From Cherax quadricarinatus (lineage: Eukaryota > Arthropoda > Malacostraca > Decapoda > Parastacidae), in NCBI RefSeq assembly GCF_038502225.1, contig NW_027195253.1, forward strand, positions 124,001 to 188,000: a DNA stretch of 64,000 nucleotides. Direction: 5' to 3'. Below are positions 39,171 to 50,046 of the stretch, in pieces (position 1 is the first letter of the stretch; every line of letters begins with the position of its first letter). A program made the position numbers and the translations under genes. Below the pieces are notes generated by a model that had not been told where the DNA came from, searched no databases, and was given only the letters and a program-made list of their open reading frames with translations.

Positions 39171-40302
39171 AAACTACAACACCCCTAAGGGACTCCATGG
39201 AGTGGGATGAACCCCAGCACACTTCCCTCTACTTAGAAACCTTAATTCCAGAGGGGAGGAACCCAGAAACTACAAACATGACAGGAAAAGGGGAGGGTTG
39301 GGAGGGGGAGGAAAGGAGGAAAAAAAGGGGGATGGGGATGATGGGATAGGGAAGGAAGGATTGGGGGGGTATTTAGGATCGGTCTGAGAAAGGAGGCCAT
39401 AGGGTTTAATTCCCTAGACCAAGAGCCTCTTTGCCACATCAAGGACCCCCCTCCTTGAAGAGGCTAAGTGTGCACAATAAGGTTGTTATGCAAGTTGCTG
39501 TATTGCTGTTTAAATGTATGGAGAAGTGTGCTATTATTTGATAAACATAATTGTAAATCATAATGTACTGAACTAGGGGTAAATGTAAACCATAACTTTA
39601 GAAATATGCTATGTATTTTGTGGGAACTGTAAAGCAGTTTAAACTGTGGAATATAAGATATCCTGTTGGGGATTTATTTTTCAACTGTGTGGGGTCACGG
39701 CGTCTGTAAGCGTGGGTGGCGAATGGGAGCCAGTCAAGTGGAGGCAGCATGGAGTGAAGGCTGGTGAGATGGTGTGTATTTAAGCTAAGTTTTGTAGTTC
39801 TGTACTCCTTTTGTTTAGCCAACTAAGCCATAGGCTCCTTTATATGATACTTACCAGCATGCTCACCTGGGCTTTGATATGATCAGGGTTCTGTGGGATG
39901 AGTGAGGACTGATGAAATAGGATGAGTTGGTCTCAGGAGGAGAGTAAGGGACAGCGTCTGCTGGGCACCAGCCCCATAGGTACAGGTGTCTTTGTTTTGC
40001 GTTGACTCTCCAGCCGCAGGCTCCCTATGTACCTTTATTTGGGCGTCTAGGCTTAGAGCAATATGAGGGTGTTTTTTCTAGTGTGTGTTTATATTGTTAG
40101 TAATAAATGCATATTTTTCAAACAAGGAATTTTCCCTAAACCCTCTGATAACCAACCCATTGATGCATTAAATGCTGGTTTAGCGCTTTTGTTTTGACTG
40201 GGATAACCCTGGGTGGCCTAGGTTTACACGAGATGTGAGTAACTTTTACCTTTGCCCTTAGACAAAGCTTTAAGCCCCAAGGAGCTCTCACTTTCTTCAT
40301 AA
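39171..40302. other. Non-coding, includes GA-rich stretch
   Basis: 39270-39370 is purine-rich (GGGAGGGGGAGG type) and may be the 5' UTR of the minus-strand LINE. 39480-40300 shows no convincing ORF or known repeat; it has an AATAAATGC near 40100 and a GGATAACCCTGGGTGGC piece (40200) like the end of the tRNA-SINE body. Confidence 0.35.
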
Positions 40303-40985
40303 CAAAGGCTAACAGATTACTAGGATTTATTTCAAGAAGTACAAGTAACAGAGGTCCAAGTTATTTTACATCTCTATCCATCACTAGTGAGGCCTCATTT
40401 GGATTATGCCGCTCAGCTTTGGTCTCCTTACTACAGGATGAATATAGATTCATTGGAGAACATACAGAGAAGAATGGCTAAAATTATTTGTATAAGGAAT
40501 CTCCCATATGAATACAGAGCATTGGATCTTAACTCTCTGGAAAGGCATAGAATGAGGGGAGATATCATCGAAGTCTATAAGTGGATGATGGTCATAAACA
40601 AAGGTGATATTAATAAAGTACTGAGGGTGTCAAACCAGGTAAGAACCAGAAATAATGGATTTAAGTTGGATAAATTTAGATTTTGAAAGGACATAGGTAA
40701 GTACTGGTTTTTGAGCAGAGTTGTGGATGCATGGAACAATTTTATGAGTAGAATGATCAAGGCTAGGACCTTGGGTAGCTTTAAAAAGAGATTGGACAAA
40801 CATATGATTGGGAGAGGCTGGGTTTGAATGGTGTCGTAGTTCTTTCTTCTTTTAACACACGTGTCGTAGTTACGGGACTAAATTCTTGGGTACCTTGGGG
40901 TACGAGTGGTTTTGATAAGGACCTGCCTTGTATGGGCCAGTACACTTTCTGCAGTATTCCTCCATTCTTATGTTCTCATGTATTG
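40303..40985 (+). mobile_element. CR1-like LINE, copy B, 3' fragment
   Basis: It matches the C-terminal domain and tail of copy A (3020-3680): NRLLGFISRS, VRPHLDYAAQLWSPYYRMNI, LERHRMRGDIIEVYKWM, then the tail ATTCTTATGTTCTCATG at 40963-40980. At least three frameshifts or stops are present. Strong 5' truncation is typical of LINE insertion. Confidence 0.85.
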
Positions 40986-41141
40986 TTAGTGAGCAAACTG
41001 TAAAGAATGCCACGAGTCATGCACTTTCCATTGCCACTCCTGGATGTGTAGGCAACCACCAGTAATAAGTCAGAAAAAAAGAGCCTCTAACAGTTTCTCA
41101 TCAGAGCATCACCTGATATTTACTCACATAATTCAGTTTCT

Positions 41142-41517
41142 ATTAGGTGGAGTAATACACCCACTGCAGCACTACCGATGAAAGCTACATTAGGTGGAGT
41201 AATACACCCACTGCAGCACTACCGATGAAAGCTACATTAGGTGGAGTAATACACCCACTGCAGCACTACCAATGAAAGCTACATTAGGTGGAGTAATACA
41301 CCCACTGCAGCACTACCAATGAAAGCTACATTAGGTGGAGTAATACACCCACTGCAGCACTACCAATGAAAGCTACATTAGGTGGAGTAATACACCCACT
41401 GCAGCACTACCAATGAAAGCTACATTAGGTGGAGTAATACACCCACTGCAGCACTACCAATGAAAGCTACATTAGGTGGAGTAATACACCCACTGCAGCA
41501 CTACCAATGAAAGCTAC
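41142..41517. repeat. 47-bp minisatellite, 8 copies
   Basis: The unit begins ATTAGGTGGAGTAATACACC, starting every 47 bp from 41142 to 41471. The first two copies have ACCGATG where later ones have ACCAATG. It lies downstream of the cyclophilin-like gene end. Confidence 0.95.
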
Positions 41518-41642
41518 ATTAGAACTGAGTAGAAAGCAATTCCTTTTCATTCTGTCTGGGAGATAAATTTTGCAAGAGAAATGTCCCCATAAGAAGAGGT
41601 CGGGGTAATTAAGTGTGGCATAGATGCCCCTTGAAGAAAATG

Positions 41643-41904
41643 CAATAGTGATAATACAGTGAATTAAAGTGTCTACAAAATAGCAGAGTATGCAACAGTC
41701 ACCTCCATGACATTACTGTGACTGATTGTTGCTCTCAAAACACCTCCCATCAATTGTCAACCTCACCAAAGATACAATAGTGATGGTACAGTAAACTAGA
41801 GAGCCAGCACAACACCACAGTCCACAACAGTCACCTCCTTTATGTTACTGTGGTCAACTGCTGCTCTCAATACATTCATCCCACTCTCAACTTCACCAAA
41901 GATA
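41643..41904 (-). repeat. Tandem duplication of the exon 3' end
   Basis: 41643-41774 is a diverged copy of 41775-41904, which contains the last about 36 codons of the exon and the start of its 3' UTR. Both share CAATAGTGAT, CAGTCACCTCC and CACCAAAGATA landmarks at a spacing of about 131 bp. The downstream copy has lost its reading frame. Confidence 0.8.
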
Positions 41905-42305
41905 TTGCTATACTGATTATATGTGGCATCCCTGGTGATAATGGTGAACTGGGTACTAAAGTGACTCCCTTGCCACCACGGTGATGACACAGCACCAACT
42001 TTGCCTGATTCCCGGTACTCATCCTGCTGATCAGACAGCAGTGGGGCTCCTCCCTTTCCATTATTATGCTGGTAGTCTCCACCTGTAACACTTTCTCCTG
42101 GTTCACCTTTGTACTCTACTTTAAAAAATGTTGTGTTGTGGTAGGATGGACCTCTCTCGCCAGAAGACAACCACACAAACTGTGTGGCCAGCCCAGTGTC
42201 AGGAGTCAGGCGGATGTGAACTCTGCCTCTGATTAAACCAGCCCATGCAAGGTCAAGAAATACCAGGGTGGAAGAAGTATCCAGTACCTCCATCACTTTG
42301 CTGTG
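41796..42305 (-). CDS. Cyclophilin-like domain, terminal exon of a host gene
   Basis: The reading frame continues from a splice acceptor (CAG at 42308-42306, minus strand) to a TAG at 41796-41798, about 169 codons. The sequence follows a cyclophilin fold: GRVHIRLTPDTGLATQF, SSGERGPSYHNTTFFKVEY (FHRV position), GGDYQHNNGKGG, GSHFSTQFTIIT (the QFFI strand) and FGEVESGMNV followed by EVTVVDCGVVL. The catalytic Arg of FHRV appears as Lys, so peptidyl-prolyl isomerase activity may be low or absent. The inserted PWW and missing GPGTNGS loop also mark it as divergent. Domains of this kind end larger proteins such as RanBP2-like nucleoporins; which host protein this is cannot be told. Earlier exons are not found in the window. 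Confidence 0.7.
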   Translation of the reverse strand, partial: HSKVMEVLDTSSTLVFLDLAWAGLIRGRVHIRLTPDTGLATQFVWLSSGERGPSYHNTTFFKVEYKGEPGESVTGGDYQHNNGKGGAPLLSDQQDEYRESGKVGAVSSPWWQGSHFSTQFTIITRDATYNQYSNIFGEVESGMNVLRAAVDHSNIKEVTVVDCGVVLAL

Positions 42306-42320
42306 CTGAAAAAACAATGA
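42306..42320 (-). other. 3' splice acceptor of the cyclophilin-like exon
   Basis: The minus strand reads ATTGTTTTTTCAG just before the exon. A T-tract followed by CAG is a strong acceptor. The exon then starts in phase 0 (CAC AGC AAA). Confidence 0.7.
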
Positions 42321-42375
42321 TTATTAATAAATAAAATATTAAGTGTTATGGGACTACAAAAAATTATTTATTAGG

Positions 42376-43034
42376 TAGCCTCATGTCTCAGAAAACTTGA
42401 ATATCAGTCCCATCTGTCAGATGACAGTGGTAGCCTCATGTCTCAGAAAACTTGAATATCAGTCCCATCTGTCAGATGACAGTGGTAGCCTCATGTCTCA
42501 GAAAACTTGAATATCAGTCCCATCTGTCAGATGACAGTGGTAGCCTCATGTCTCAGAAAACTTGAATATCAGTCCCATCTGTCAGATGACAGTGGTAGCC
42601 TCATGTCTCAGAAAACTTGAATATCAGTCCCATCTGTCAGATGACAGTGGCAGCCTCATGTCTCAGAAAACTTGAATATCAGTCCCATCTGTCAGATGAC
42701 AGTGGTAGCCTCATGTCTCAGAAAACTTGAATATCAGTCCCATCTGTCAGATGACAGTGGTAGCCTCATGTCTCAGAAAACTTGAATATCAGTCCCATCT
42801 GTCAGATGACAGTGGTAGCCTCATGTCTCAGAAAACTTGAATATCAGTCCAATCTGTCAGATGACAGTGGTAGCCTCATGTCTCAGAAAACTTGAATATC
42901 AGTCCCATCTGTCAGATGACAGTGGTAGCCTCATGTCTCAGAAAACTTGAATATCAGTCCAATCTGTCAGATGACAGTGGCAGCCTCATGTCTCAGAAAA
43001 CTTGAATATCAGTCCCATCTGTCAGATGACAATA
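42376..43034. repeat. 55-bp minisatellite, 12 copies, intronic
   Basis: The unit begins TAGCCTCATGTCTCAGAAAA, starting every 55 bp from 42376 to 42981. Variation is limited to T/C at the first base and C/A in TCCMATCTG. It begins about 70 bp upstream of the splice acceptor. Confidence 0.95.
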
Positions 43035-43257
43035 GCAGAGACATAGAGAAGGGGGTGAAGCAGTGGGAGTAAGTAAGAGGAATGTGAGGGAGCAGGTGAG
43101 TTGTAGAAGAGGAAGTAGGTGAGAGAGGAAAGACAGCAGATGGAAGATAGAAAGAGGTAGCAAGCGAGAAAGAGAAGAGAAAAGTGAGAGAGAGAGAGTA
43201 GGTGAGGAGAGGATAGGGAGCAGGTTGTACAAGAATGGTATACAATACTGACAAGAT
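43035..43257. other. Purine-rich intron sequence
   Basis: This is GA-rich, low-complexity sequence (GAGAGAGGAAAG type) with no coding content. Confidence 0.6.
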
Positions 43258-43375
43258 GAAATTAAGACACACGTGCAACATCTGGGTATCTTTATTATAG
43301 ACATTTCGCCATCCAGTGGCTTTATCATTACAAATTCTAGGACATAATTATGTCCTAGATGTTGCACATGTCATA
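43258..43375 (-). mobile_element. Hammerhead-family foldback fragment
   Basis: The left part is the family 3' end in minus orientation (AAGACACACGTGCAACATC, GGTATCTTTATT, CATTTCGCC-stem-GGCTTTATCAT). The right end repeats AGATGTTGCACATGTC in inverted orientation. Between them lies a 22-bp palindrome CTAGGACATAATTATGTCCTAG. The core is decayed (TGATAAAG-stem-GAAATG). It is shorter and older than the copies at 2542 and 21713. Confidence 0.7.
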
Positions 43376-43596
43376 ATGTCATCATAGAGAGCAGGTGTGA
43401 GAAAAAGAGAATAAGGAGCTGGAAAGAGGATGAGGGGGTGAGAGGAAGAGGGAAAAGGAAGCAGGTGAGAGGAAGATAGAAGGTTAGAGGTGAAAAGAGA
43501 GGAAAGGAACAGGTGATGGGAAGGAGAGGAAGCAAGTGAGAGGAACAGAGAAGAGAGAGTTAAGAAATGACATAATTTATTTTTTGGTGAAAATAT
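43376..43596. other. Purine-rich intron sequence
   Basis: GA-rich low complexity continues here; nothing else is visible. Confidence 0.5.
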
Positions 43597-43917
43597 TCTA
43601 GGAAAGTAACAAGGAGGTGGAAAAGGTATAAGAGGAGGATGATAGAGAGAGATAGAGAGTGTGTTTGAGTGTGAGCTAGAGGGTTAGAGAAAGAGGAGGA
43701 GGAGGAGGAGGAGGAGGAGGAGGATAGAGAGAGATAGTGTGGTTGAGTGTGAGTTAGAGCCCTCTCTAACTCACACTCAACCACACTATCTCTCTCTATC
43801 CTCCTCCTCCTCCTCCTCCTCTTTCTCTAACCCTCTAGCTCACACTCAAACACACTCTCTATCTCTCTCTATCATCCTCCTCTTATACCTTTTCCACCTC
43901 CTTGTTACTTTCCTAGA
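43597..43917. repeat. Large near-perfect palindrome, about 160-bp arms
   Basis: The left arm runs from TCTAGGAAAGTAACAAGGAG (43597) to about 43758, and the right arm from about 43761 to CCTAGA (43917). The arms are identical apart from the number of GAG triplets in an internal run. Both arms carry the segment GTGTGGTTGAGTGTGAGTTAG beside the centre. This explains near-identical ORFs on both strands. There is no target duplication and no transposon end. Confidence 0.95.
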
Positions 43918-43919
43918 GA

Positions 43920-44575
43920 GAGAGGGGGGAGGGGAGTGTTAGAGTGTGTGGGGCATGTGGGTTGGGTAGTGTGCTTGCAGGCCTAGGAGGCGAGGGGAGA
44001 GGGAGGGGGAGAATGGAGGGTAGGTGGAGGGAAGATGGAGGAGGTATAGGAGGAGGACCAGGAGGAGGAAGAGAGGGAAAGAGATAGGTAGGGGAGGTTG
44101 GTTGGGAGGAGGGGGGGAGGGGGGGAAGATGGAGGAGGTAGGAGGAGGAGGAGGAGCAGGAGGAAGAAGGGAGGGAAAGAGAGAGGGAGGGAGGGAAAGA
44201 GAGGGGTAGGGGGGTAGGTAGGGAGGAAGGGAGGGGAGGTGGGGGTAGATGGAGGAGGTATAGGAGGAAGAGGGGGAGGAATGGAGGGAAAGAGAGAGGG
44301 AGGGAGGGAATGGGAGAGGTAGGGGAGGTAGGTAGGGAGGAAGGGAGAAGAGGTGGGGGGAAGATGGAGGTATAGGAGGATGAGGAGCAGGAGGAGGAAG
44401 GGAAGGAAAGAGAGAGGAAGGGAGGGAAAGAGAGAGGTAGGGGAGGCAGGTAGGGAGGATGGGAGGGGAGGTGGGGGGAAGATGGAGGAGGTATAGGAGG
44501 ATGAGGAGCAGGAGGAGAAAGGGGGGAAAAGGGAGAGGGAGGGAGGCAAAGAGAGAGGTAGGAGAGGTACAAAGA
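43920..44575. repeat. GA-rich minisatellite, about 118-bp unit
   Basis: A landmark GAAGATGGAGGAGGTA recurs at 44031, 44125, 44245, 44360 and 44478, a period of 94-120 bp. Units share GGGAAAGAGAGAGG and GGTAGGTAGGGAGGA blocks. The Pro/Ser-rich minus-strand ORFs here are repeat artefacts. Confidence 0.8.
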
Positions 44576-44818
44576 GAGTGTGAACTGTGGGTATGTGTGG
44601 GTATGAGTGGGTATGTGAAACGTGTCTGTTATGGTAAGGTGTGTGGGTGTGCCTGTGTGCGTTACTATCCTGCCACCCGAGTCAAGTGAGGGGAGAGGGA
44701 GGAGGAGAGGGAGGGGTTAATTTCACTGCCAGGCTTTTAGGCCTATCCTAGACTCTCCACGTGCATGCTGCTATGTACCGAGAGAACCTGTACTGGGAGT
44801 ACCGTGCCTATGCCTTTT

Positions 44819-45002
44819 CACCTACTCATGCATACCTGGATCTATACTTACTTACTGAGTAAACACCTGTGCACCTACTCGTGTATACCTGGAGCTATAC
44901 TTTCTTATTAACACCTGTGCACCTATTTGTGTATACCTGGAGCTATACTTACTTGCTGAATAAATGCCTGTGTACCTACAAGTGTATACCTGGAGTTATA
45001 TT
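44819..45002. repeat. About 53-bp repeats, four diverged copies
   Basis: Each unit has CACCTACTCRTGYATACCTG, then GAGCTATACTTACTT and ACACCTGTG. Copies start near 44819, 44872, 44919 and 44972; the last is partial. Confidence 0.8.
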
Positions 45003-45680
45003 TAATGAATAAACAATGTTAGTGTAATTGTCCAACCTTACTGCGTGCACATGCATTATAGTGCCTCTGGTCCCCACCTTTATTCCCCTTCCCCACTTCT
45101 ACTCCTCTGTCAGTGAGTAGTGCCCTAGGTATGATATTCAGCTCTCCAGAGCAGGGTTTGTGACCCTCAGCTATCAGTAATATACAGGGCTAATACCCCA
45201 GCAACCACAAAAAGGCTATACGTTACGTCTGGCAGGCCTGCACTGCTTCACTCATGCGCTGTACGATGCTTCCCGTTCTGGCACCTCTTCTATTTCTTCT
45301 TCACTGTATTCACTAAACACTGTATTCACTAACTCCTCTATCACTGTATGCACTATACACTGGAGTCACTACCTCACCTACCCTTGTCTTTTATCTCCCT
45401 GGCTTGAGTCTCACTTATTCTGTTTGAATTTTGGTATTGGGATGTGGCAATACCACCTACACCAACACTAGGCCTATGGTCATTCCACTCTCTCTTGGCA
45501 CTGATTCAAATTGTTTTCATGTGTCTGTATCCTTCACCTGCCTTTTCTGGTTGGCACAGATCGTGTATCACTTCTCGGGTTGCTCACTGACACTGTCAAC
45601 TTCCCATGACCCTGACAGTGCATTTGATTGGCCATTAACTACTAAAGATTCACGAGCGAAAACGAGCTGTTGTTCCCGCA
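45003..45680. other. Non-coding, no recognised feature
   Basis: The sequence has mixed composition and small local repeats of CACTGTATTCACTA near 45305-45370. No ORF has family features. Confidence 0.4.
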
Positions 45681-45766
45681 TGGTGTGTGTGTGTGTTAGT
45701 GTGTATGCTAGTGTGTGTGTGTGTTAATGTGTATGCTAGTGTGTGTGTGTGTGTGTGTGTGTGTAC
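45681..45766. repeat. (GT)n microsatellite
   Basis: An imperfect GT repeat with GCTAGTGTG interruptions abuts the 3' end of the minus-strand LINE fragment that follows. Confidence 0.9.
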
Positions 45767-46205
45767 TCACCTATTTGTACTCACCTATTTGTGGTTGCAG
45801 GGGTCGAGTCATAGCTCCTGGCCCCGCCTCTTCACTGATTGCTACTAGGTCCTCTCTCTCCCTGCTCCATGAGCTTTATCATACCTCGCCTTAAAACTAT
45901 GTATGGTTCCCACCTCCACTACTTCACTTTCTAGGCTATTCCACGGCTTGACTACTCTATGACTGAAGAAATACTTCCTAACATCCCTTTGATTCATCTG
46001 AGTCTTCAACTTCCAATTGTGACCTCTTGTTTCTGTGTCCCATCTCTGGAACATCCCGTCTTTGTCCACCTCGTCTATTCTGCGCAGTATTTTATATGTC
46101 GTTATCATGTCTCCCCTGACCCTCCTGGCCTCCAGTGTCGTCAGGCCGATTTCCCTCAACCTTTCTTCGTAGGACAATCCCCGTAGCTCTGGGACTAGTC
46201 TTGTC
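45767..46205 (-). mobile_element. AC-tailed LINE family, copy A, 3' fragment
   Basis: Minus-strand reading: RLVPELRGLSYEERLREIGL, RRVRGDMITTYKIL, FFSHRVVKPWNSL, HSFKARYDKAHG, then a 3' UTR ending CAACCACAAATAGGTGAGTA before (AC)n. This is the C-terminus of a CR1/Jockey-superfamily RT. Copies B, C and D lie at 46305, 46583 and 52077. Confidence 0.85.
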
Positions 46206-46555
<350 letters not shown>

Positions 46556-46700
46556 GTGTTTGTGTGTGTGCATATTCGTGTGTACTCACCTAATTGTGGT
46601 TGCAGGGGTTGAGACTCAGCTCCTGGCCCTGCCACTTCACTGAGCACTACTAGGTCCTCTATCTCCCTGCCCATGGACTTTATCATACCTTGTCTTAAAG

Positions 46701-48223
46701 CTATGTATGGTTCCTAACATCCCGTTGACTCCTATGAGTCTTCGGCTTCAAAGTGTGACCCCTTGTTTCTGTGTCCCCTCTCTGGAACATCCTGTCTCTG
46801 TCCACCTCGGCTATTTCAAAGAGTATTTTGTATCTCGTTATCATGTCTCCTCTGACTATCCTGTCCTCCAGTGTTGTCAGGCCGACTTCCCTTAACCTTA
46901 CTTCATAGGACATTCCCCTTAGCTCTGGAACTAACCTTATTGCGAACCTTTGCACTTTCTCTAATTTCTTGATGTGTCTGATCAAGTGTGAGTTCCAAAA
47001 TGGTGCTGCATACTCCAGTATGGGCCTGATGTACACAGTGTACAGTGTCTTAAACGATTCCTTACTAAGGTATTGGAAAGCTATTCTCAGGTTTGTCAGG
47101 CGCCTATATGCTGCAGCAGTTATCTGGTTAATGTGTGGTTCCAGAGACGTGCTCAGTGTTATGCTCACCCCAAGATCTTTCTCCTTGAGTGAGGTTTGTG
47201 GTCTTCTTTGCCCTTCCCAGATCTTCATGACTTTGCATTTGGCGGGGTTAAATTCGAAAAGCCAGTTGCTAAACCAGGTGTCCAGCCTGTCCAGGTCTCT
47301 TTGAAGTCCTGCCTGATCCTCACCTGGTTTAATTCTCCTCATTAACATCACACCATCTGCAAACAGGGACACTTCTGAGTCTATCACTTCCATCATGTCA
47401 TTCACATATACCAAAAACAGCATGGGTCCTAGGATCGACCACTGTGGGACCCCACTCATCACAGGTGCCCACTGTAATACCTCATCATGTACCATGACTC
47501 GTTGTGGTCTCCCTGTCAGGTATTGTCTGATCTATTGCAGTGCCCTTCCTGCTATAAGCACCTGATCTTCTAGCTTCTGCACTAATCTCTCGTGAGGAAC
47601 TGTGTTGAAGGTCTTCTTGCAGTCCAAGAAAATGCAATCAACCCACCCCTCTCTCTCGTGTCTTACTTCTGTTACTTTATCATAAAACTCCAGAAGGTTT
47701 GTGACAGGATTTGCCTTCCATGAATCCATGCTGGTTGTTGTTTATACTCTTGTTCTGTTCCAGGTGCTCAACCACTCTCCTCCTGATAATCTTCTCCATG
47801 ACTTTGCATACTATACACATCAGTGACACTGGTCTAAAGTTTAGTGCCTCATTTCTGTCTCCTTTTTTAAAAATGGGAACGACATTTGCTGTCTTCAATA
47901 CCTCAGGTAGTTGCCCAGTTTCAAGGGATATGTTGAAGATTGTGGTTAGCGGCACACACAGCATTTCTGCTCCTTCTCTAAGGACCCATGGGGAGATGTT
48001 TGTCCAATCCCATTGCCTTTGAGGTATCAAGGTCCCTTAGCAGCTTCACCTCCTCAGTTGAGTGTATGTCATCCAACACTTGTTGGTGTCCCCCTCTGTT
48101 CTGTCTTCCCAGAGTCCTTCCTGTCTCCACTGTAAATACTTCCTTAAATTTCGTGTTGAGCTCCTCACATACCTCTTGATCATTTCCTGTGAGTTCCCCA
48201 CCTTCTTTCCTCAGCCTGATCAC
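46701..48223 (-). pseudogene. LINE reverse transcriptase, copy C
   Basis: Minus-strand pieces in order are LDTSKAMGLDKHLP (48030), [19 protein letters not shown] (47900), NFRPVSLMCIVCKVMEKI, NNNQHGFMEGKSC (47710), IFLDCKKTFNTVPHERLV (47590, motif A), MSGVPQWSILGPMLFLVYVN (47440, motif B), and SLFADGVMLM at 47355, where the expected second Asp of FADD is Gly. The thumb and C-terminus follow to 46701. Two frame breaks separate the pieces. Confidence 0.85.
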
Positions 48224-48422
48224 CTGGTCTTTGACTGTTGTCTTCCTCCTAATGTGGCTATACAGCAGTTTTGGGTCAGACTTGATTTTCGATGCTATGT
48301 CATTTTCGTACTGTTGCTTGGCCTCCCTCCTTATCTGTGCATATTCGTTTCTGGCTCATCAACTAATCTCCTTATTTTCCTGGGTCCTTTGCCTCCTGTA
48401 ACTTTTCCATTCTTTAGTGCAC

Positions 48423-49400
48423 TTAGTTTTTGCCTCCCTTACACCTTCGGGTAAACCAAGGACTCGTTTTGGTCTTCCCATTATTTCTGTTTCCCTTAGG
48501 AACAAACCTTTCCTCTGCCTCCTTGCATTTTGTTGTTACATATTCCATCATTTTGTTTACTGACTTTCCTACCAGTTCTCTATCCCACTGAAAGTCCTGC
48601 AGGAAGTTCCTCATACCTGTGTAGTCCCCCATTTTATAGTTTGGCTTTTCCCATTCAACTCCTGTTACTCTCTCCACTTGTAGCTCTACTATATAATCAA
48701 AACTCAGAACCACATGATCACAAGCTCCAAGGGGCCTCTCAAATGTGATGTCCTCAATGTCTGAACTGCTCAGGGTGAACACAAGGCCCAATCTTGCTGG
48801 TTCAGCCTCCCCTCTCTCTCTGGTAGTGTCCCTGACATGTTGATGCATGAGGCTTTCCAGTACCACATCCATCATCTTGGCTCTCCATTTTTTGGGACCC
48901 CCATGTGGCTTCAGGTTTTCCCAATCTCCCTGTGGCTGAAATCGCCCATAACCAGTAACTTTGCTCTGCTCGAGTGAGGTCTTCTTGTCACCTCAGCCAG
49001 TGTGTCCACCATCACTCTGTTGTTCTCACTGTATTCTTCTCTTGGTCTCCTGCAGTTCTGTGGTGGGTTATACATCACTGCAATGACTACCTTATGTTCC
49101 CCAGACTGAATTGTACCTACTATGTAGTCCCTTTCTCCAATCTCATGCATACCTTTCATTTCCTCAAATCCCCATCGGCTTTTTATGAGCAGTGCAACCC
49201 CTCCTCCCCCTCTACTCCTATCTTTCCTCAGGATCTGATATCCTGGTGGGAAGATTGCATGTTATTGTTTCAGTGAGTTTCATTTCTCTGACTGCTATGA
49301 TGTCTGGGGACTTCTCAATGATTCTTTCATGCCACTCCTCATATTTATTCATCATTCCATCTGTGTTCGTGTACCAAACCTTCAGCTTCTTTTCTATCAC
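48423..49400 (-). pseudogene. LINE endonuclease, copy C
   Basis: The minus strand has KLKVWYTNTDGMMNKYEEW (49375) and SPDIIAVREMKLTET, then RDYIVGTIQSGEHKVVIAVM and KLLVMGDFSHREIGKT (48930, GDF), and GLVFTLSSSDIEDITFERP-like sequence with GACDHVVLSFDY (48710, SDH position). Frame breaks lie at about 49218 and 48900. These are APE-type endonuclease motifs of the LINE ORF2. Confidence 0.8.
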
Positions 49401-50046
49401 TGTGCTCCTGGGGGAATATTGGGGGTCAGGGAGTGGGAGCCCTGGAGGGGGCCTATGGGGGTTGTGGTGTGGGTGAGGTTTGTGATGAGGTGGTGGGGCA
49501 GAGGGAACAGTGTGTGGGTTTTAGTTTAGATTGTTCAGTTGTCGCGGTTGGAGTCCTTCTGCAGATGTTTCTGGAAGGTGTTTGCCCTTCCACCTGGATC
49601 TCTGTCCTGCTCATCTTCATCATTGCCTCTCGTTCCGCCTTTCGTCTTTGTACCCTCTCTTTCAGTGTCATCCTTTCTTCTTGTGTTCTGTCGTGATCGA
49701 GGTACACTCTCTGGTACTCCAATTTGTCCCTCAGTTGTGTTTTCTCCTGCAGGATCCTGGTTCGAGCTGATTCTTCCTTGAAAATTACTTTAACAGGCCA
49801 TTTCCTTCCACTCGCAAACTACTCAATTCTCTGAAAGTTTGTCATCTAGGTCATGTTGTCCTCACCTATTGTTTTCATGATATCTTCAATCGCTTTTTCA
49901 TCCTCCTGGTTCCTTTCATCGTAGGTTCCCCTTCAATTTCTTGGAGCCCATAGACAAAAACTGACCTCTCCCTTTCCTCCTCCCACTGTGTCTACCTTTG
50001 CATCTTCTGAGGCATTTTAGTTCCTTCCACTGAAATGTTCCTGCTT

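Larger units (their letters stand above)
30490..39240 (-). mobile_element. I-group LINE, old, with nested insertions
   Basis: Read on the minus strand from about 39170 down, the pieces are ORF1 (39170-38366 in bits, then 35040-34640), endonuclease (33660-32800), RT (32461-31282) and RNase H (31250-30518). It is related to the LINE at 18107-19402. It is opened by the PHD/CCCH-type LINE copy 3 (35050-38362, with MITEs), by a 3' fragment of that family (38806-39025), and by a 46-bp fragment of its own relative (30808-30853). Dense stops show it is old. Confidence 0.7.

Noticed and set aside
39598..39822. 74-codon minus-strand ORF
   Set aside because: No recognisable motif, no splice or start context, and no neighbouring exon.
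42376..43034. Possible CRISPR array
   Set aside because: The units are identical end to end without unique spacers, and the genome is eukaryotic; it is a minisatellite. The same holds for 41142-41517.
43560..43942. Two ORFs on opposite strands with almost the same protein
   Set aside because: This is a consequence of the large palindrome at 43597-43917, not a gene pair.
43913..44572. Long Pro/Ser/Leu-rich minus-strand ORFs
   Set aside because: They fall in the GA-rich 118-bp minisatellite; open in several frames, with no conserved domain.
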